From assembly GCA_030704615.1 (NCBI GenBank), contig CM060733.1:21144001-21208000 (forward strand): a DNA stretch of 64,000 bases, given 5' to 3'. This document shows positions 10,748 to 21,224 of this stretch, piece by piece (the stretch's first letter is position 1; each line of letters starts with the position of its first letter). Both the position numbers and the translations under genes were made by a program. Below the pieces are notes generated by a model. It was not told the origin of the DNA and searched no databases. It worked only from the letters and a program-made list of their open reading frames with translations. This stretch comes from Takakia lepidozioides (Eukaryota > Streptophyta > Takakiopsida > Takakiales > Takakiaceae).

Positions 10748-13700
10748 TCAGGAATCAATCTCTTGTTGAGGAGAAGGCAGTAGCTCCCTGAAAGCCTCCA
10801 CAAGCGTGGCTGCCTTGTACGTGAAGAACCCCACCAGCATTGGGATCAGCTGCAACTGCATCAGTCCATACTCTGGCACCACCAACCTGCCATCCTCCAC
10901 AATCTCCTGCCGTGTTACTGCTATGGTTCATGCATATTTCGCAAAATGCTGAGTGCAGAGAGTTATTGCAAGTAGCAGGTGCTTCACAAAACAAACAACA
11001 AGAATCGTACCCATTCCAGCGGTTAAAGAACATGACCAGCACCATCGGAACCAGCAGACGGGGTTGCCCCAATGCTCCCCTGCTCGTCCCCACCAATCCA
11101 TGTCCTCTTAGCATTCCTCCACTTGTGACCAGCTGCACAAGTCTACTAGGAAGGACTACATAGAAACGTCATAGATTTCTTGCAAACACACAAGCTGATA
11201 GCAATGTGTCAGAAAGCTAGTGACTCCATCAAAGCCATCCTGATAATAGACATACCAATCCAATGGATGGTTACAAGCCAGGCATCTGATAAATACTGCT
11301 ATTGGACGCTAGTTGATCAGAGGGGCAATGTAAGCTCTATCAAGTGCTGAAAGGAGCCATTTACTTCGACTCTGGGGGGGCTAGTGTTATTCGGAATATC
11401 TTCAATCAGAGTTATAGTCGGCTTACCATTTGGTGATACAAGGACAGAAGCAACAAGGCTGGATACAACAATACCTCACAGCACTACTCGCATCGGAGGC
11501 ACCAATAGAGTCTGTGCTGTTGGCAAGCATCCGAATGTAAGCCACAGCTCCTAAAAGTCCTGCTCCATAACTACTCCAAACCACACATCCCAACATCTTA
11601 GAGCCAACTTTGCACAGCTAATAGACTATCCATGACCAACCAGCGAGGCCGAAATTTCTGTGTATCTGACTAGTAATGCAGGGTAGATAGAAGAGAGGGA
11701 AGCAAACAAACACAAAGTCAACTTTATTCAGGGAAAGCTTATCAGTTTAAGAGGTATCAACAAAAACTTGCAGGATAGCAAACCCTAACTGATCGAGACT
11801 CCAGTCCTAGAGAGAGATAAATATATGTAACAGAAAAAATGTCAAAGTTAACTAATCAAAGCATGGCACCTGGCAGCAATTTCTGGAGAATAGGATACAT
11901 AGGCCATCACCACACCAGCGCCCCCAATTGCAAGTGTCAGTACCTGAAGGTCTCTCTTCAGCTGCTCACCTCCGCACAACCACCCACAATTTTTCAGCAA
12001 TAGGTTGTCACCCCTGGAGGGATCATGCAGTCATCACGAATTATGACAGATAGCAATCTACAAGCATTTGTTGAACTGCACAATTTTCCAGAAGCAAATT
12101 GCGTGACTTAGCAGGTCAGTTTGAGGGAAGACCTTAATGTAACGCTCCCTTTCAGCTGCAGCTACCTTAACAGGGTCTGACCTCTCTCTAGCAACCTCTC
12201 GCATGAGCATCTCCTGCACAAATACATCAACATTCCCAGTGCCAGTTAGGAACTTCCATGACTAGCATGGACAACATTGCAGAGTGGTCTAAGCCATTAA
12301 TGGCCTCCTTACACACATCGGTGTCAAAAGGAAATGTGCTAAGGATTCTGATACCCTTCCTAGTATGCAGAACCAAACAACGCCTTTAGAACTCGTACTT
12401 CCACAAGTGAGAAATTTAAGCTGTGCAACCATCTCCTTAGTTCTCCTGGATAAGGAATAGCCAGTTGCCGGGCTAAATCATGCCCAGTGCTTTTGGATGA
12501 GGTTAAAGCAAAGCAAGTGCACATAGAAACAAACCGTGCCCCCTGAAGCTGCCTTGCGTGCATTGGACCAAAGCTGTTCCTCCCGCTTCGTTGGAGCAGG
12601 TCGCCACTTTGACTTGTTGACCTCTGCCCTCTGCATTTCAGTTGTGCAGAAACACACCCCATTCAAACCAACCACCCCAAAATCTCAGCTTGGTACCTAG
12701 AAGCTTCGTACTACTCCTCCCTTTCGACTTATTTTGTATCTGCCTGTCTCATCATTCCCAGGAAAGAACTGCAACTGGACCATGTACACTCCCACAGCAT
12801 GAAAGAATCCCATGTAGAAAAAGTATATTAAAATAAACAAAGCTACAAACCTTTGCCATCAGAGCATGCACACAAGGAACTACTTGATGCACACCACAAT
12901 ACCTTAGCAGCAGCAGCAGCAGCTTGACGAGCAGCTTCAACCTGGCGATCTAAAGTAGCCTTCGATGGCTTCATAAGCTCCTGGCTTAAATCGACCTCCA
13001 TGCTGCAATCCAATCCCCTTGGTCACACGTAACTACAATTTCGGGTACATGCCAAATATAACATATGAATTCCTGAACTTCACCTGATTTAGGAAATCTT
13101 AGAAATAAAGTGGGTGCATGCTCAACAGTTAAAAAATATCCCTTCAGAGAAAAACGCATGCACTTCCTCTTCCAACTCAACCAGCACAGAAGATCTTGGA
13201 AATCTGCAGTCCACCTTTCTTGAAACTTACTCCTCACTGCAGTACTGTAATCCTAGCATCCAAATGCAAAGAGCCCAGTGTTCACACTTTAAGATAACGC
13301 TGGATGCAAGCTAGGTTTGGAAACCAACTAGGGTACCAACCTGTCGAGAACAATCGCTCTGTTAAGGCTGAGAAACCCTGACTCTGGCTCCTTAGGCTGC
13401 CATTTTCCACCACTGCAGAGAATCACAACATGCCTGACAAACTAGTTCGCCCTAGATATAACAATGGAAGCAGCCAAAGTCTTTTGGGAAGACCCAGCCG
13501 ATAAACAGTTTATAAAAAGCAAAACCACAACAATACAGTGAAAGACAAGTTGACTAAAAAAGAACCCTGAACATCAGGGTTCAAAGCTTCCTGGACGCAT
13601 GAAGAATGAAAGGAAGAGAAGAAAAACCGATTCAGAGAAATGGAGAAGAGCCAGAATGGCCTTAAACAGATCCCCACTTACGGTACATTGATGTACCGTA

Positions 13701-14183
13701 ACTTCATGACCTCGACATGATGCCACATTTTTTAATTTCAAGCACAGCAACTCCATATCAACTGGTATTTCCTCCTATCAATCAAGTGGGTAAGAGAGAG
13801 CTAACCGGAGGTGAGGCAGGGACTACAGAAGAGGGAGCAGCTTCCACATGTGGCTGCCACACTTTCTTCCAAATGTAATCGTCTGTACTTGTGAGAGGAT
13901 CTTCCATTGGATTCCCACCCCAAGTTCGACGGAGGCGAACATCGGAAGGCGGTCCTCCATACTCTCCCGGTCCATCCCCCTTGGACCACTGGGACTTCCG
14001 CTTCAACTTGGGAGACGGCCTCAATATCATGCTGTCTTCTCCATTAAATTGCTCTTGTGAGGAAGACGAAGAAGACGGCGATGAGGCAGCATTCCGCACA
14101 GAAATACAAGGAAGATACTCTTTGGTAAGGCTGCTGGATTTGCTAACTCCCAAATTCAAGCTGCTACCTACAGATAGATACAT
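10748..14183 (-). CDS. CGL160: CGL160, thylakoid ATP synthase assembly factor
   Basis: Nine exons on the minus strand: about 14183-13806, 13412-13340, 13002-12903, 12630-12535, 12213-12133, 11961-11870, 11570-11475, 11079-11011 and 10886-10748. Exon 1 gives a plastid-targeting-like leader and then GDGPGEYGGPP, TWGGNPMEDPLTSTDDYIW, the hallmark N-terminal block of CGL160. Later exons give GFLSLNRAIVLD, SMEVDLSQEL, KRDLQVLTLAIGGAG, SYGAGLLGAVAYIRML, QPRLLVPMVLVMFFNRWN and PEYGLMQLQLIPMLVGFF. The last four are the Atp1-like membrane segments. CGL160 sits in the thylakoid and promotes chloroplast ATP synthase c-ring and CF1-CF0 assembly. Phases agree from exon 2 to the stop. The exon 1/exon 2 join does not agree in phase at the sites I chose, so that boundary, or a micro-exon, is unresolved. 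Length is about 370 residues, as in the family. Confidence 0.9.
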
Positions 14184-14282
14184 CGCTCACACCTTCGCAA
14201 TCTCGTCGATTCCACCCTGAAAATTCTCAAAGAAATCGCTTCGCTTCACTCTTCAATCCAACCCACAATGCAGAATCGACCA

Positions 14283-14284
<2 letters not shown>

Positions 14285-14322
<38 letters not shown>
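14285..14322. repeat. (CT)n microsatellite
   Basis: An uninterrupted run of about 19 TC units lies in the space upstream of CGL160 (ATG at 14183, minus strand), likely in its promoter or 5' UTR. Confidence 0.9.
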
Positions 14323-14325
<3 letters not shown>

Positions 14326-14436
14326 CCGAGGCTTTTTGGATCATGTTTGCAGGCCCTTCATATATCGCCGCGTATCGTGAGATGAATGTGATGTAAGAAT
14401 TATATAAACCCTTTATAGTAATAAATTTCGAACGTT

Positions 14437-14677
14437 AGTCAGTAGCTCAGTTGGTAAAGTGCACTGGGTACCACCCAGATGATTCTGGGGTCAAATCCTG
14501 CTACTTGACTGGTGTGGTATACTCTTCCCCTCCCCTGGGTTGGGGGGTGTCCCATTTTTCAGCCTCCATTGGCAGGGTTTCTGTGAACGAGGTTATTTTC
14601 TCCTCTCACTATCAAGGGGCCTGATTTGTGAGCTGTCGCTCCCAGGTGTTAAAAGAAAAAAAAAGAAAAGAAAAAAA
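14437..14677 (+). mobile_element. tRNA-derived SINE-like element
   Basis: The left end reads like a tRNA: an A-box-like GTAGCTCAGTTGG at about 14442-14454 and a B-box-like GGGGTCAAATCC at about 14487-14498, 34 bases further on. A short stem CTGGG/CCCAG lies between them. The unit continues through about 150 bases of unrelated body and ends in an A-rich tail (14649-14677). That is the architecture of a Pol III SINE. Acceptor-stem pairing is absent, so it is not a working tRNA gene. Target-site duplications were not identified. Confidence 0.65.
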
Positions 14678-14705
14678 TCGGGCTTATAGGCCCTTCTTTA
14701 CGATA

Positions 14706-14775
14706 AAAACCAGCTTAGTTGGTCCAGTGGTTTGGGGCTCAAATCCTGCTACCTTCTCCTGTGTGCTACTGTTGT
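14706..14775 (+). mobile_element. Second, truncated tRNA-like SINE head
   Basis: Just after the A-rich tail of the first unit, CAGCTTAGTTGGTCC and then GGGGCTCAAATCCTGCTACC repeat the A-box and B-box arrangement and the CAAATCCTGCTAC block of the first element, with a shorter gap. It looks like a related, truncated insertion next to, or into, the tail of the first. Confidence 0.5.
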
Positions 14776-14957
14776 AGGATATACGAGAACTGTTAATCCA
14801 AAACCCAAGTTTGTATTCATCCATGGAGCTCATTTTGTATCCAGGAGGGAAAACTGTCCCGCCCATCGTCTTTCCCACTCCAGCGCAACGTTCGAAGAAT
14901 CACAGACAGACAGAGACAGACAGAGTGAGAGAGAGTGAGGGAAGGGGTAAGGAAAGG

Positions 14958-17900
14958 ATGTTGTCATGGCAGAAACAGGAGGATAAGGAGCTGAAGAAGA
15001 AGCAGGAAGAGGAGAAGAAAAAGGAAAAAGAGCTGAAGAGGCAAGAAGAGGAGGCTCGGAAGGAGAAGAAGATGAAGGAAAGAGAGGCTGCGGAGCGGAA
15101 ACAACAGATTGCTCTACAGAAGCAAGCTTCAATTATGGACAGATTATTTCGGCGTAAGGAACCAGAGACCGCTGGGCAAAATGGGGAGTTAGAGGTCAAT
15201 GGCTCCACACCGTCTCCTTTGCAAGAGAGCAGCCCATGGGCCCCCTGCACGCCGCCATCAGAGGAAAGGATGGCGCGCATGGATCAGGAGCTGGGTGATG
15301 CTCAGAACTGGAATACTGAAGATTTGTTCAGGTACTTCTGCTCTTCCCTCCGTTCTTGATGTCAATATTGTTGGACACGTGAAGCTTTGGTCTAATTCTA
15401 ATTCATCTGTGAATATTGCAACCTTGCAATGTCCTCGTTCATTCCCAGAAGACCGGCAGTCTATTGTTGATTTGCAACCATATCTAACAAGGACATTACC
15501 AACAAAATTAATAAGATTGCTATATTTTAGAGGGGACTTTCCCTGTAGAAAGTGCTTTCGGGGCTTGAAGGCACAGCACTATCCTTGAAGCACATTCAAG
15601 GCACTATCCTTTGCTGTTGTGATTCGGTACTGTGGGAAAACTCAAAAGTCTGGATACTGGACTGCAATTTTCGGTCCTCTATGTACTGTAATTGATAATG
15701 GCAAGAACAAAAGCTGCTGAATTTGTTTCATCACTTACAAGTGAAATCCCTTGCATAATACAGTTTCATTCAAAGTCAGGTGTCTGAGTTTGCTTTACCT
15801 ACCAAGCCTATATCCCTACGGATAGTTGTTGCGGGGATCCAAAAGAAAGCATCACCCTTGTAACCCTCATACTATGCTGACGAATGTCTTGTCCATACGT
15901 CCATACCCCTACTGAATTCCAGGTGCCACTTATCTGGTTGGAAAGATCAGCGAAAGCACATTGCTCCAAATAGGCTGCTGAGGTGGGGACTTCGCAGGAA
16001 ACCAAAAGTGACAGTCTACCGGGCGCTCCGCCTACATGGTGCAAGTGTGGACATGTGTAGAAAGAACCCTCCTGGTACGAATGAGCAAGAGAATGACAGA
16101 ATCGTGATGTCAACACCAAGCCCTAAGCGGTCTAGAGAAGAATTTGAGGAGGCTATCAAGTTGGATGTACAGAGGGAGGAGATTCACTCCTTGATACTCA
16201 ATGGGGATCCCGTTGACAACCCAAGGAAGAAACTTTGTACAAAACCCTGGAAATTGTTGCAGTTTGACAAGGCATACAGGCCTGCTTACTATGGCACTTT
16301 CTCCAAGAAAAGGTGATACCCCTGGCTGTCCCTCTTGGGTTATGTGTGTCTCCTTCCACCACAATGTAAACATAACACAGTTTGTGGCAGCATGATAGTT
16401 GTAGGCATGTTTGCATGTGACCATACAGTTGAAGTGAGTAACTCTTCTGAACGAAGAATCAACAAACAGATTGCTGCAGTTGGGGTGAAACTCCATGTTC
16501 ATCAAGCATAATAGAAATAAGCTTCTGCACCTTAGAACTTCAAATTTTTACTGGTTTGCTTCCACAAACTCTATTCAAGACCACAGGGTGGTATTGGCTG
16601 TGATTAGTAAACTCAATCCATGTAGTTACTGCTGCCATTGTTGTAATATTCTACCTGTTGCCTTCTTTCTATTCACTGGCTGCTTCAAAAATTGCTTGAG
16701 CTGCTTGCCATGCTTTTAGCTACAAAGCCTCATCGCCGACTTGCTGGCTTTTTACAAAATCTAGTTTTTCTGGAATGTGTGGGTTCCTGACTAGATGGAA
16801 TCAATTATGCAGATTGCTCCAGTATAATCAACAGATGTAATGCTTACATGCTTGGGATGTGGGAGTATTAAAATTGTATGTGGGAAAAACCAATGTGATG
16901 AAAGTTGTGTTGATTGTCTGCAGTGAGACCGTCAGACCTCGTCGTCCTCTGAATAAAGACCCATCCTTGAATTATGAGGTTGATAGCGATGAAGAGTGGG
17001 AAGAGGTATGCGTTCTCGCATCACCGATAATTTTTGCATGGTCTGCTAGTTATGCTACTGATGCATGGGGTTGCTTCTGATGTACACAAGATAATGAGAC
17101 AAGATATGCACTGTGAGAAGGCACAAGAAAAAGAGTCTGATTTAGACAGGTCATCCAGAGATGTATCGTCGTTTATCTCAACTGTGGCAAGCTGCCCCAT
17201 TCTGGAGAACAATCTTGATTACTTGTTAAATGAGATGTATTCATTAGAATTTGCAAAAATGGGAACAAATGCAGAGCTGATTGGGGGCCACTATCATCAT
17301 GGAAGGCATGTGGGACACATGTTTATTGGTGGAGTCATATTAGACGATGAATGGAGAAGATTTTCTCATCTAGGGATGGCATTTGGGGATTGTAGGAGGA
17401 CCCAGGAGAGAGCCTGTCAGACTGTGAGGACAAAGAGGATGACATTGACAAGGCTAATTCTGAAGTTGATGAGGAGAGTGCTGATGGGTTTGTTGTGCCT
17501 GATGGTTATCTCTCAGAGAATGAGGTATGGAGCCATCTCAACATATGTTCATGTAACTAGCTGCGAATGTTTTCTGGCATAATTAGTCCCTTTTGACCTG
17601 CCATGGATACAGTAAATTCTGGACTGAATAGTTGCATATTCAGAGTTGATAGTTTCTTGTGTGATTCACATGGGATGTCCTTTTGTGCAGGGGGTGCACT
17701 TGGAAGACTCTGACTTCTCCAACAACCCTCTTAACCATGCATGCGGTAATGAGGAAAATGGCGGCCAAATGTGGTCCAAGCAGGCTGATAAGGAGCAAGA
17801 GGTCCGAACATTGGACCGCCTAAGAAACCTCCTTGATGATGCAACCCAGCACGCATTGAGATGCAATCGACCCTTCCTGGTGTCAATTCTCATGCAACAA

Positions 17901-18122
17901 TCTACCAATCAGGAACTCAAGCCCCAACTTCCAGCCAATTGCACAGAGCGCTTGTGCCTGCAAGCTCTGAGCATGCAGATTGCTGCTGCAGAGCTGGTCA
18001 TCGAACCTCCTGATGAAGTAGCATCTGGAAAGGAATTCACCAAGGGGGTGAAGTCGGGAAGGATGAAGGCTAGAAAAGCAAGAAGGCGTGAGCCCAGTTT
18101 GTACCAAGCGATACCAGTATAA
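14958..18122 (+). CDS. FAS1: CAF-1 large subunit p150/FASCIATA1-like, apparently lacking both ends
   Basis: Exons 14958-15331, 15923-16312, 16924-17005, 17396-17524 and 17691-18122 join in phase to 468 residues. The first exon is a charged K/E/R helix (the KER region) ending ASIMDRLFRRKEPE. Next come HLSGWKDQRKH and WGLRRKPKV, then KLLQFDKAYRPAYYGTFS, RPRRPLNKDPSLNYEVDSDE, EEDPGESLSDCED and DGFVVPDGYLSENEG. This is the CAF1A/ED block that in FAS1 contacts FAS2 and histones during replication-coupled H3-H4 deposition. FAS1 proteins have about 800 residues. The roughly 240-residue N-terminus and the C-terminal winged-helix domain are not found here. The space upstream is filled by SINE-like units and the CGL160 5' side. 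In-frame ATG codons at 14811 and 14958 are both possible starts. It may be a truncated paralogue or a decaying copy, although no internal stop is present. Confidence 0.85.
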
Positions 18123-19468
18123 AAAATCTGTATATTTCTTCCAGTGTCAAGTATCAACTGAGCGACAGGTTACAAAATCTCTAGTAGCAGCAGAGCATTT
18201 GAGGCTTTTTAAGGATGTACACTGTTCTTTATAACTGTACAATGATACCAATCAGCACTCCACAGTATTGTAGTCCAGATATGTCTGTTGTTCTTTCTGA
18301 ATGTACAATGCCACTGATCAACACTCACAGAAGGTCTGCCAGTATCAAATTTCAACAAATTGACATCCACAAAATCTCACTCTCGTGGCAGTGTTTGCAT
18401 TTTATTCTTCTTGTCCTACATTAAGGACGGCAACTGCTCTTTTTCAATTCTACTATGTTTTCAATGCTTCCCTGGAAGGACAACTGCTCTATGTAAAGGG
18501 CCTTGTCAAGGCGAGGCAGTTCTGTAACTTCCAGCTTGCTGCTACACCTAAAGCATGCCTTATTCAAATTGTTTCGCAGAGACATCTCAAACTGTGGTGC
18601 TGCAGGCAGTAAGCCCGAGTCTCATCACGAGCTTTCTTTTAAGAAGGAGCAGCAAACCAGCAAACTATCTCACCAGCAAACTGTATAAACACCAGCAAAC
18701 TATCTTCACTCCTCGGCTTCTTCATCGCCACTCCCAGCACGACTCAACATCACACACTTCATCTCACCCACGCACCCCAACCCCCTAAACCACGCCCCCG
18801 CCTCCCAAACTAAACAAAACGAAACGGGCTACCCAAGTGTCCAGTGTCATCTAAGCCCAAGTGTAACTTCTATGTATCCGGGTGTGTCTCCTATGTCGAG
18901 GCCCAAGTGCAACCTCTAGGGTATTCTGTGCCTTTTGCACATGTGTGAAGAATTGAAATGTAAGACCAAGTACAATTTCCTTTGTATCCAACTATGTCGG
19001 AGGTTGGGTAGCGTGTGAGCATGCTCACCCGAGCACAAGCGAATATTAAGGACATTCCTTAGATGCCTATCGAATATTCGCCAGCGAAACTAAAATTGAG
19101 AAATTAAAAGCTTTGCGAAAGTTTTTTTAACTGCTAACATGCCCTCACAGCATCACTTAAGAAACAAGTAACACCTACACACGATAAACATGTTACCCTA
19201 TAGGCGTGGGGTTTCCTCACGTAATGCGAACCAGATACCCCATAAAACCCCTCAAAAACAAAAATCGCCAGATATCGGCAGTTTAAGCCCTAGAAAAGTT
19301 ATTTTCGCACTGAGAAAATAAATCTGAAGGTACTCATATGCACCGGGCCTGTTAACATGTAATTCCTATGACTGCGGTTTGAAAACATTTAACCCCTATG
19401 ATCGCGGGTTGTGCTCTCGCCGTGCTCACGTGAGCGTGCTCATGCTGTGCTCACAGATACCAACCCCC
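18123..19468. other. Stretch without a supported gene, edge of a TE region
   Basis: After the FAS1-like stop there is likely 3' UTR and then sequence with no recognised coding family. The first copy of a direct repeat (18891-18997) marks the start of the transposon-derived region to the right. Confidence 0.4.
18891..18997 (+). repeat. Direct repeat, copy 1
   Basis: The segment beginning CTATGTCGAGGCCCAAGTGC and passing through ATGTGTGAAGAATTGAAAT recurs at 19469 in the same orientation with a few differences and small indels. Confidence 0.8.
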
Positions 19469-19577
19469 CTATGTCGAGGCCCAAGTGCGACCTCTAGTGT
19501 AGCCTATGCTGTTGGCCCATGTGTGAAGAATTGAAATCTAAGTCGACCAAGTGCAATTTCCTATGTATCCAAGTGCG
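19469..19577 (+). repeat. Direct repeat, copy 2
   Basis: Near-copy of 18891-18997, about 578 bases downstream. It abuts the 3' side of the minus-strand CACTA relic, so the pair could be subterminal repeats or part of the element's non-coding end. A third, shorter match to its first bases occurs at about 19581. Confidence 0.8.
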
Positions 19578-19639
19578 TCTCCTATGTCGAGGCCCGTCTA
19601 AGCCCAAGTGCAATCTTCTATTCATGCATCCAAGTGCAT

Positions 19640-20286
19640 CTCCCACGTAGCGAACGGACTCTTTGAAATCCTTCATAGCCCGCTTCACAGGGTACTTCCA
19701 CCGGGAGGTCAGAGGGCCACACAAATCCAGCTCGTCAACTAGGTGGATAAGCAAATGAAGAGGGTGAGAACTCTTTTTCAAGGAGGCAGAGTATGACAGT
19801 CATGTTCTTCTTCAACTCTTCATGCTCGCTGGGATCAACCACTTTTGCACAGAGTTTGCGAAATACTCGCAATATGGCATTTCGTACGCCCTTAGCCATT
19901 AAACCACATAGAGCAAGAGGGAGAACTTACTGCATAAGCACATGGTAGTCATGTGACTTTAGTTGTGAGAGTTTTTTTTCTTACAACATGTTTTTTAAAG
20001 GCAGATGCATACCCCGTTGGCACTTTCAGCTTTGTGATTGTGTCCAGGAACACCCTCACCTCATCTCTTGTGAGCACATATGGCGCTGCGGGCATCACAA
20101 ATGTGTTCTCCTTCGTGGGATGCCTTTGCAACCACAGGTGGGGACGAATGCCTTGTAGCTCAAAGTCACAACGCACCTATCCTTTTCCCCAAAAATTGTC
20201 TTGATGATATTTTCTGTGACATTCTTCTCGCAATACATCGAGTCAATGGTGTTGCGGATCACTAGGTGCTGCAATTCATGTGCCAA
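19640..20286 (-). pseudogene. CACTA (En/Spm) transposon relic, DUF4218 segment
   Basis: Read on the minus strand from 20286 downward, fragments follow the usual DUF4218 order. They are CEKNVTENIIKTIFGEKD, then MPAAPYVLTRDEVRVFLDTI with VPTGYASAFKKHV, then KSHDYHVLMQ, then VRNAILRVFRKLCAKVVDP, and finally HLLIHLVDELDLCGPLTSRW with YPVKRAMK. These lie in more than one frame, with a stop after KSHDYHVLMQ and frame shifts near 19,800, so the reading frame is broken. DUF4218 is found in CACTA transposases next to the Tnp2 domain. Terminal CACTA inverted repeats were not located. Confidence 0.78.
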
Positions 20287-21224
20287 AATGATTCACAGGA
20301 AAGTCAAATGGTGACACAAATATGCCAACACACTATCACACATCTGTGAATAAAAAACAAATGCACAAATATGCAAAATAGACAAGCATGAGTGAGGAGT
20401 CCCCATACCTCCCAATAAGGATGGACAGCCGCTTGACACCATGGATTTTTGAGGGATCAGCATGTGCGATTGAATCCTCATCCTCAACCCAATACTTATT
20501 CAAAACTTAATGTGTCAATGTGGTGTGTGGACATAAGAGGCATTGAACTCAAAGCAACGGTTTACGCATTGTTAATGTGTTTAATCATTGACTCCATTGG
20601 GTCCAAACGTCCAAACATTTAGATGGACCCGCAGGCATTGCTTAGAACGGCACTGTTGGGTTTGAAGCTTGCAATATTCAAATAAAATATCGGTTTTTTT
20701 TTTTATTAATTTAAAGAACAGGGGGATTGTAGCCCTGAAGACGGGGTTTCATGTTTCATCGCCCTTAAAAAAATAAAAATAAAAAACAAAAAAATGACAT
20801 GCATTTGGCTTATGTTTCCAGCAGCGTTTTTTTTTGGCGAATTTTCGCCAAATGGCGACTCAAAAAATAGAAAAGAATATTCCGTAGCAAATTCCATGTT
20901 TTTTCATGGATGAAATCGCCAAATTTCTCCAAAAAAAATAAAAATAATGGATGAATTCGCCAAATATGGATGGTATGAATGGATGAAAGTATGGATGTGG
21001 ATGATTCTGTCCTAATTTGAATGGATGAACAGAATATTTGCCTAATTTTTGCAAAACTCTGTAGCCACTCGTGCTATTTTCCGAATTTAAAAAGAAAACT
21101 CTGGTTTCCAGGTCAATATATTGAACTAGTTTCGCCAATTAGGGTTTCAATGGCTAAAATCTAGCAATAGCTTGCTACTTCCCTTCACAGCGTCGTCGTC
21201 TTGGCAGAGAGCTGTGGATGTGCG
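20287..21224. other. Intergenic, TE-flanking and EMC7 upstream sequence
   Basis: No coding family is recognised. Between about 20,840 and 21,030 the strand carries many short units built on TTCGCCAAAT and ATGGATGAA, a degenerate local repeat. The last bases before 21225 are the EMC7 leader. Confidence 0.4.

Noticed and set aside
14437-14510. Functional tRNA gene
   Set aside because: A and B boxes are present, but the acceptor stem does not pair, the anticodon loop has only about five bases and the T arm pairs poorly, so a SINE head fits better.
14830-15280. Ser/Phe-rich minus-strand frames
   Set aside because: They are the complement of the K/E-rich KER exon of the FAS1-like gene.
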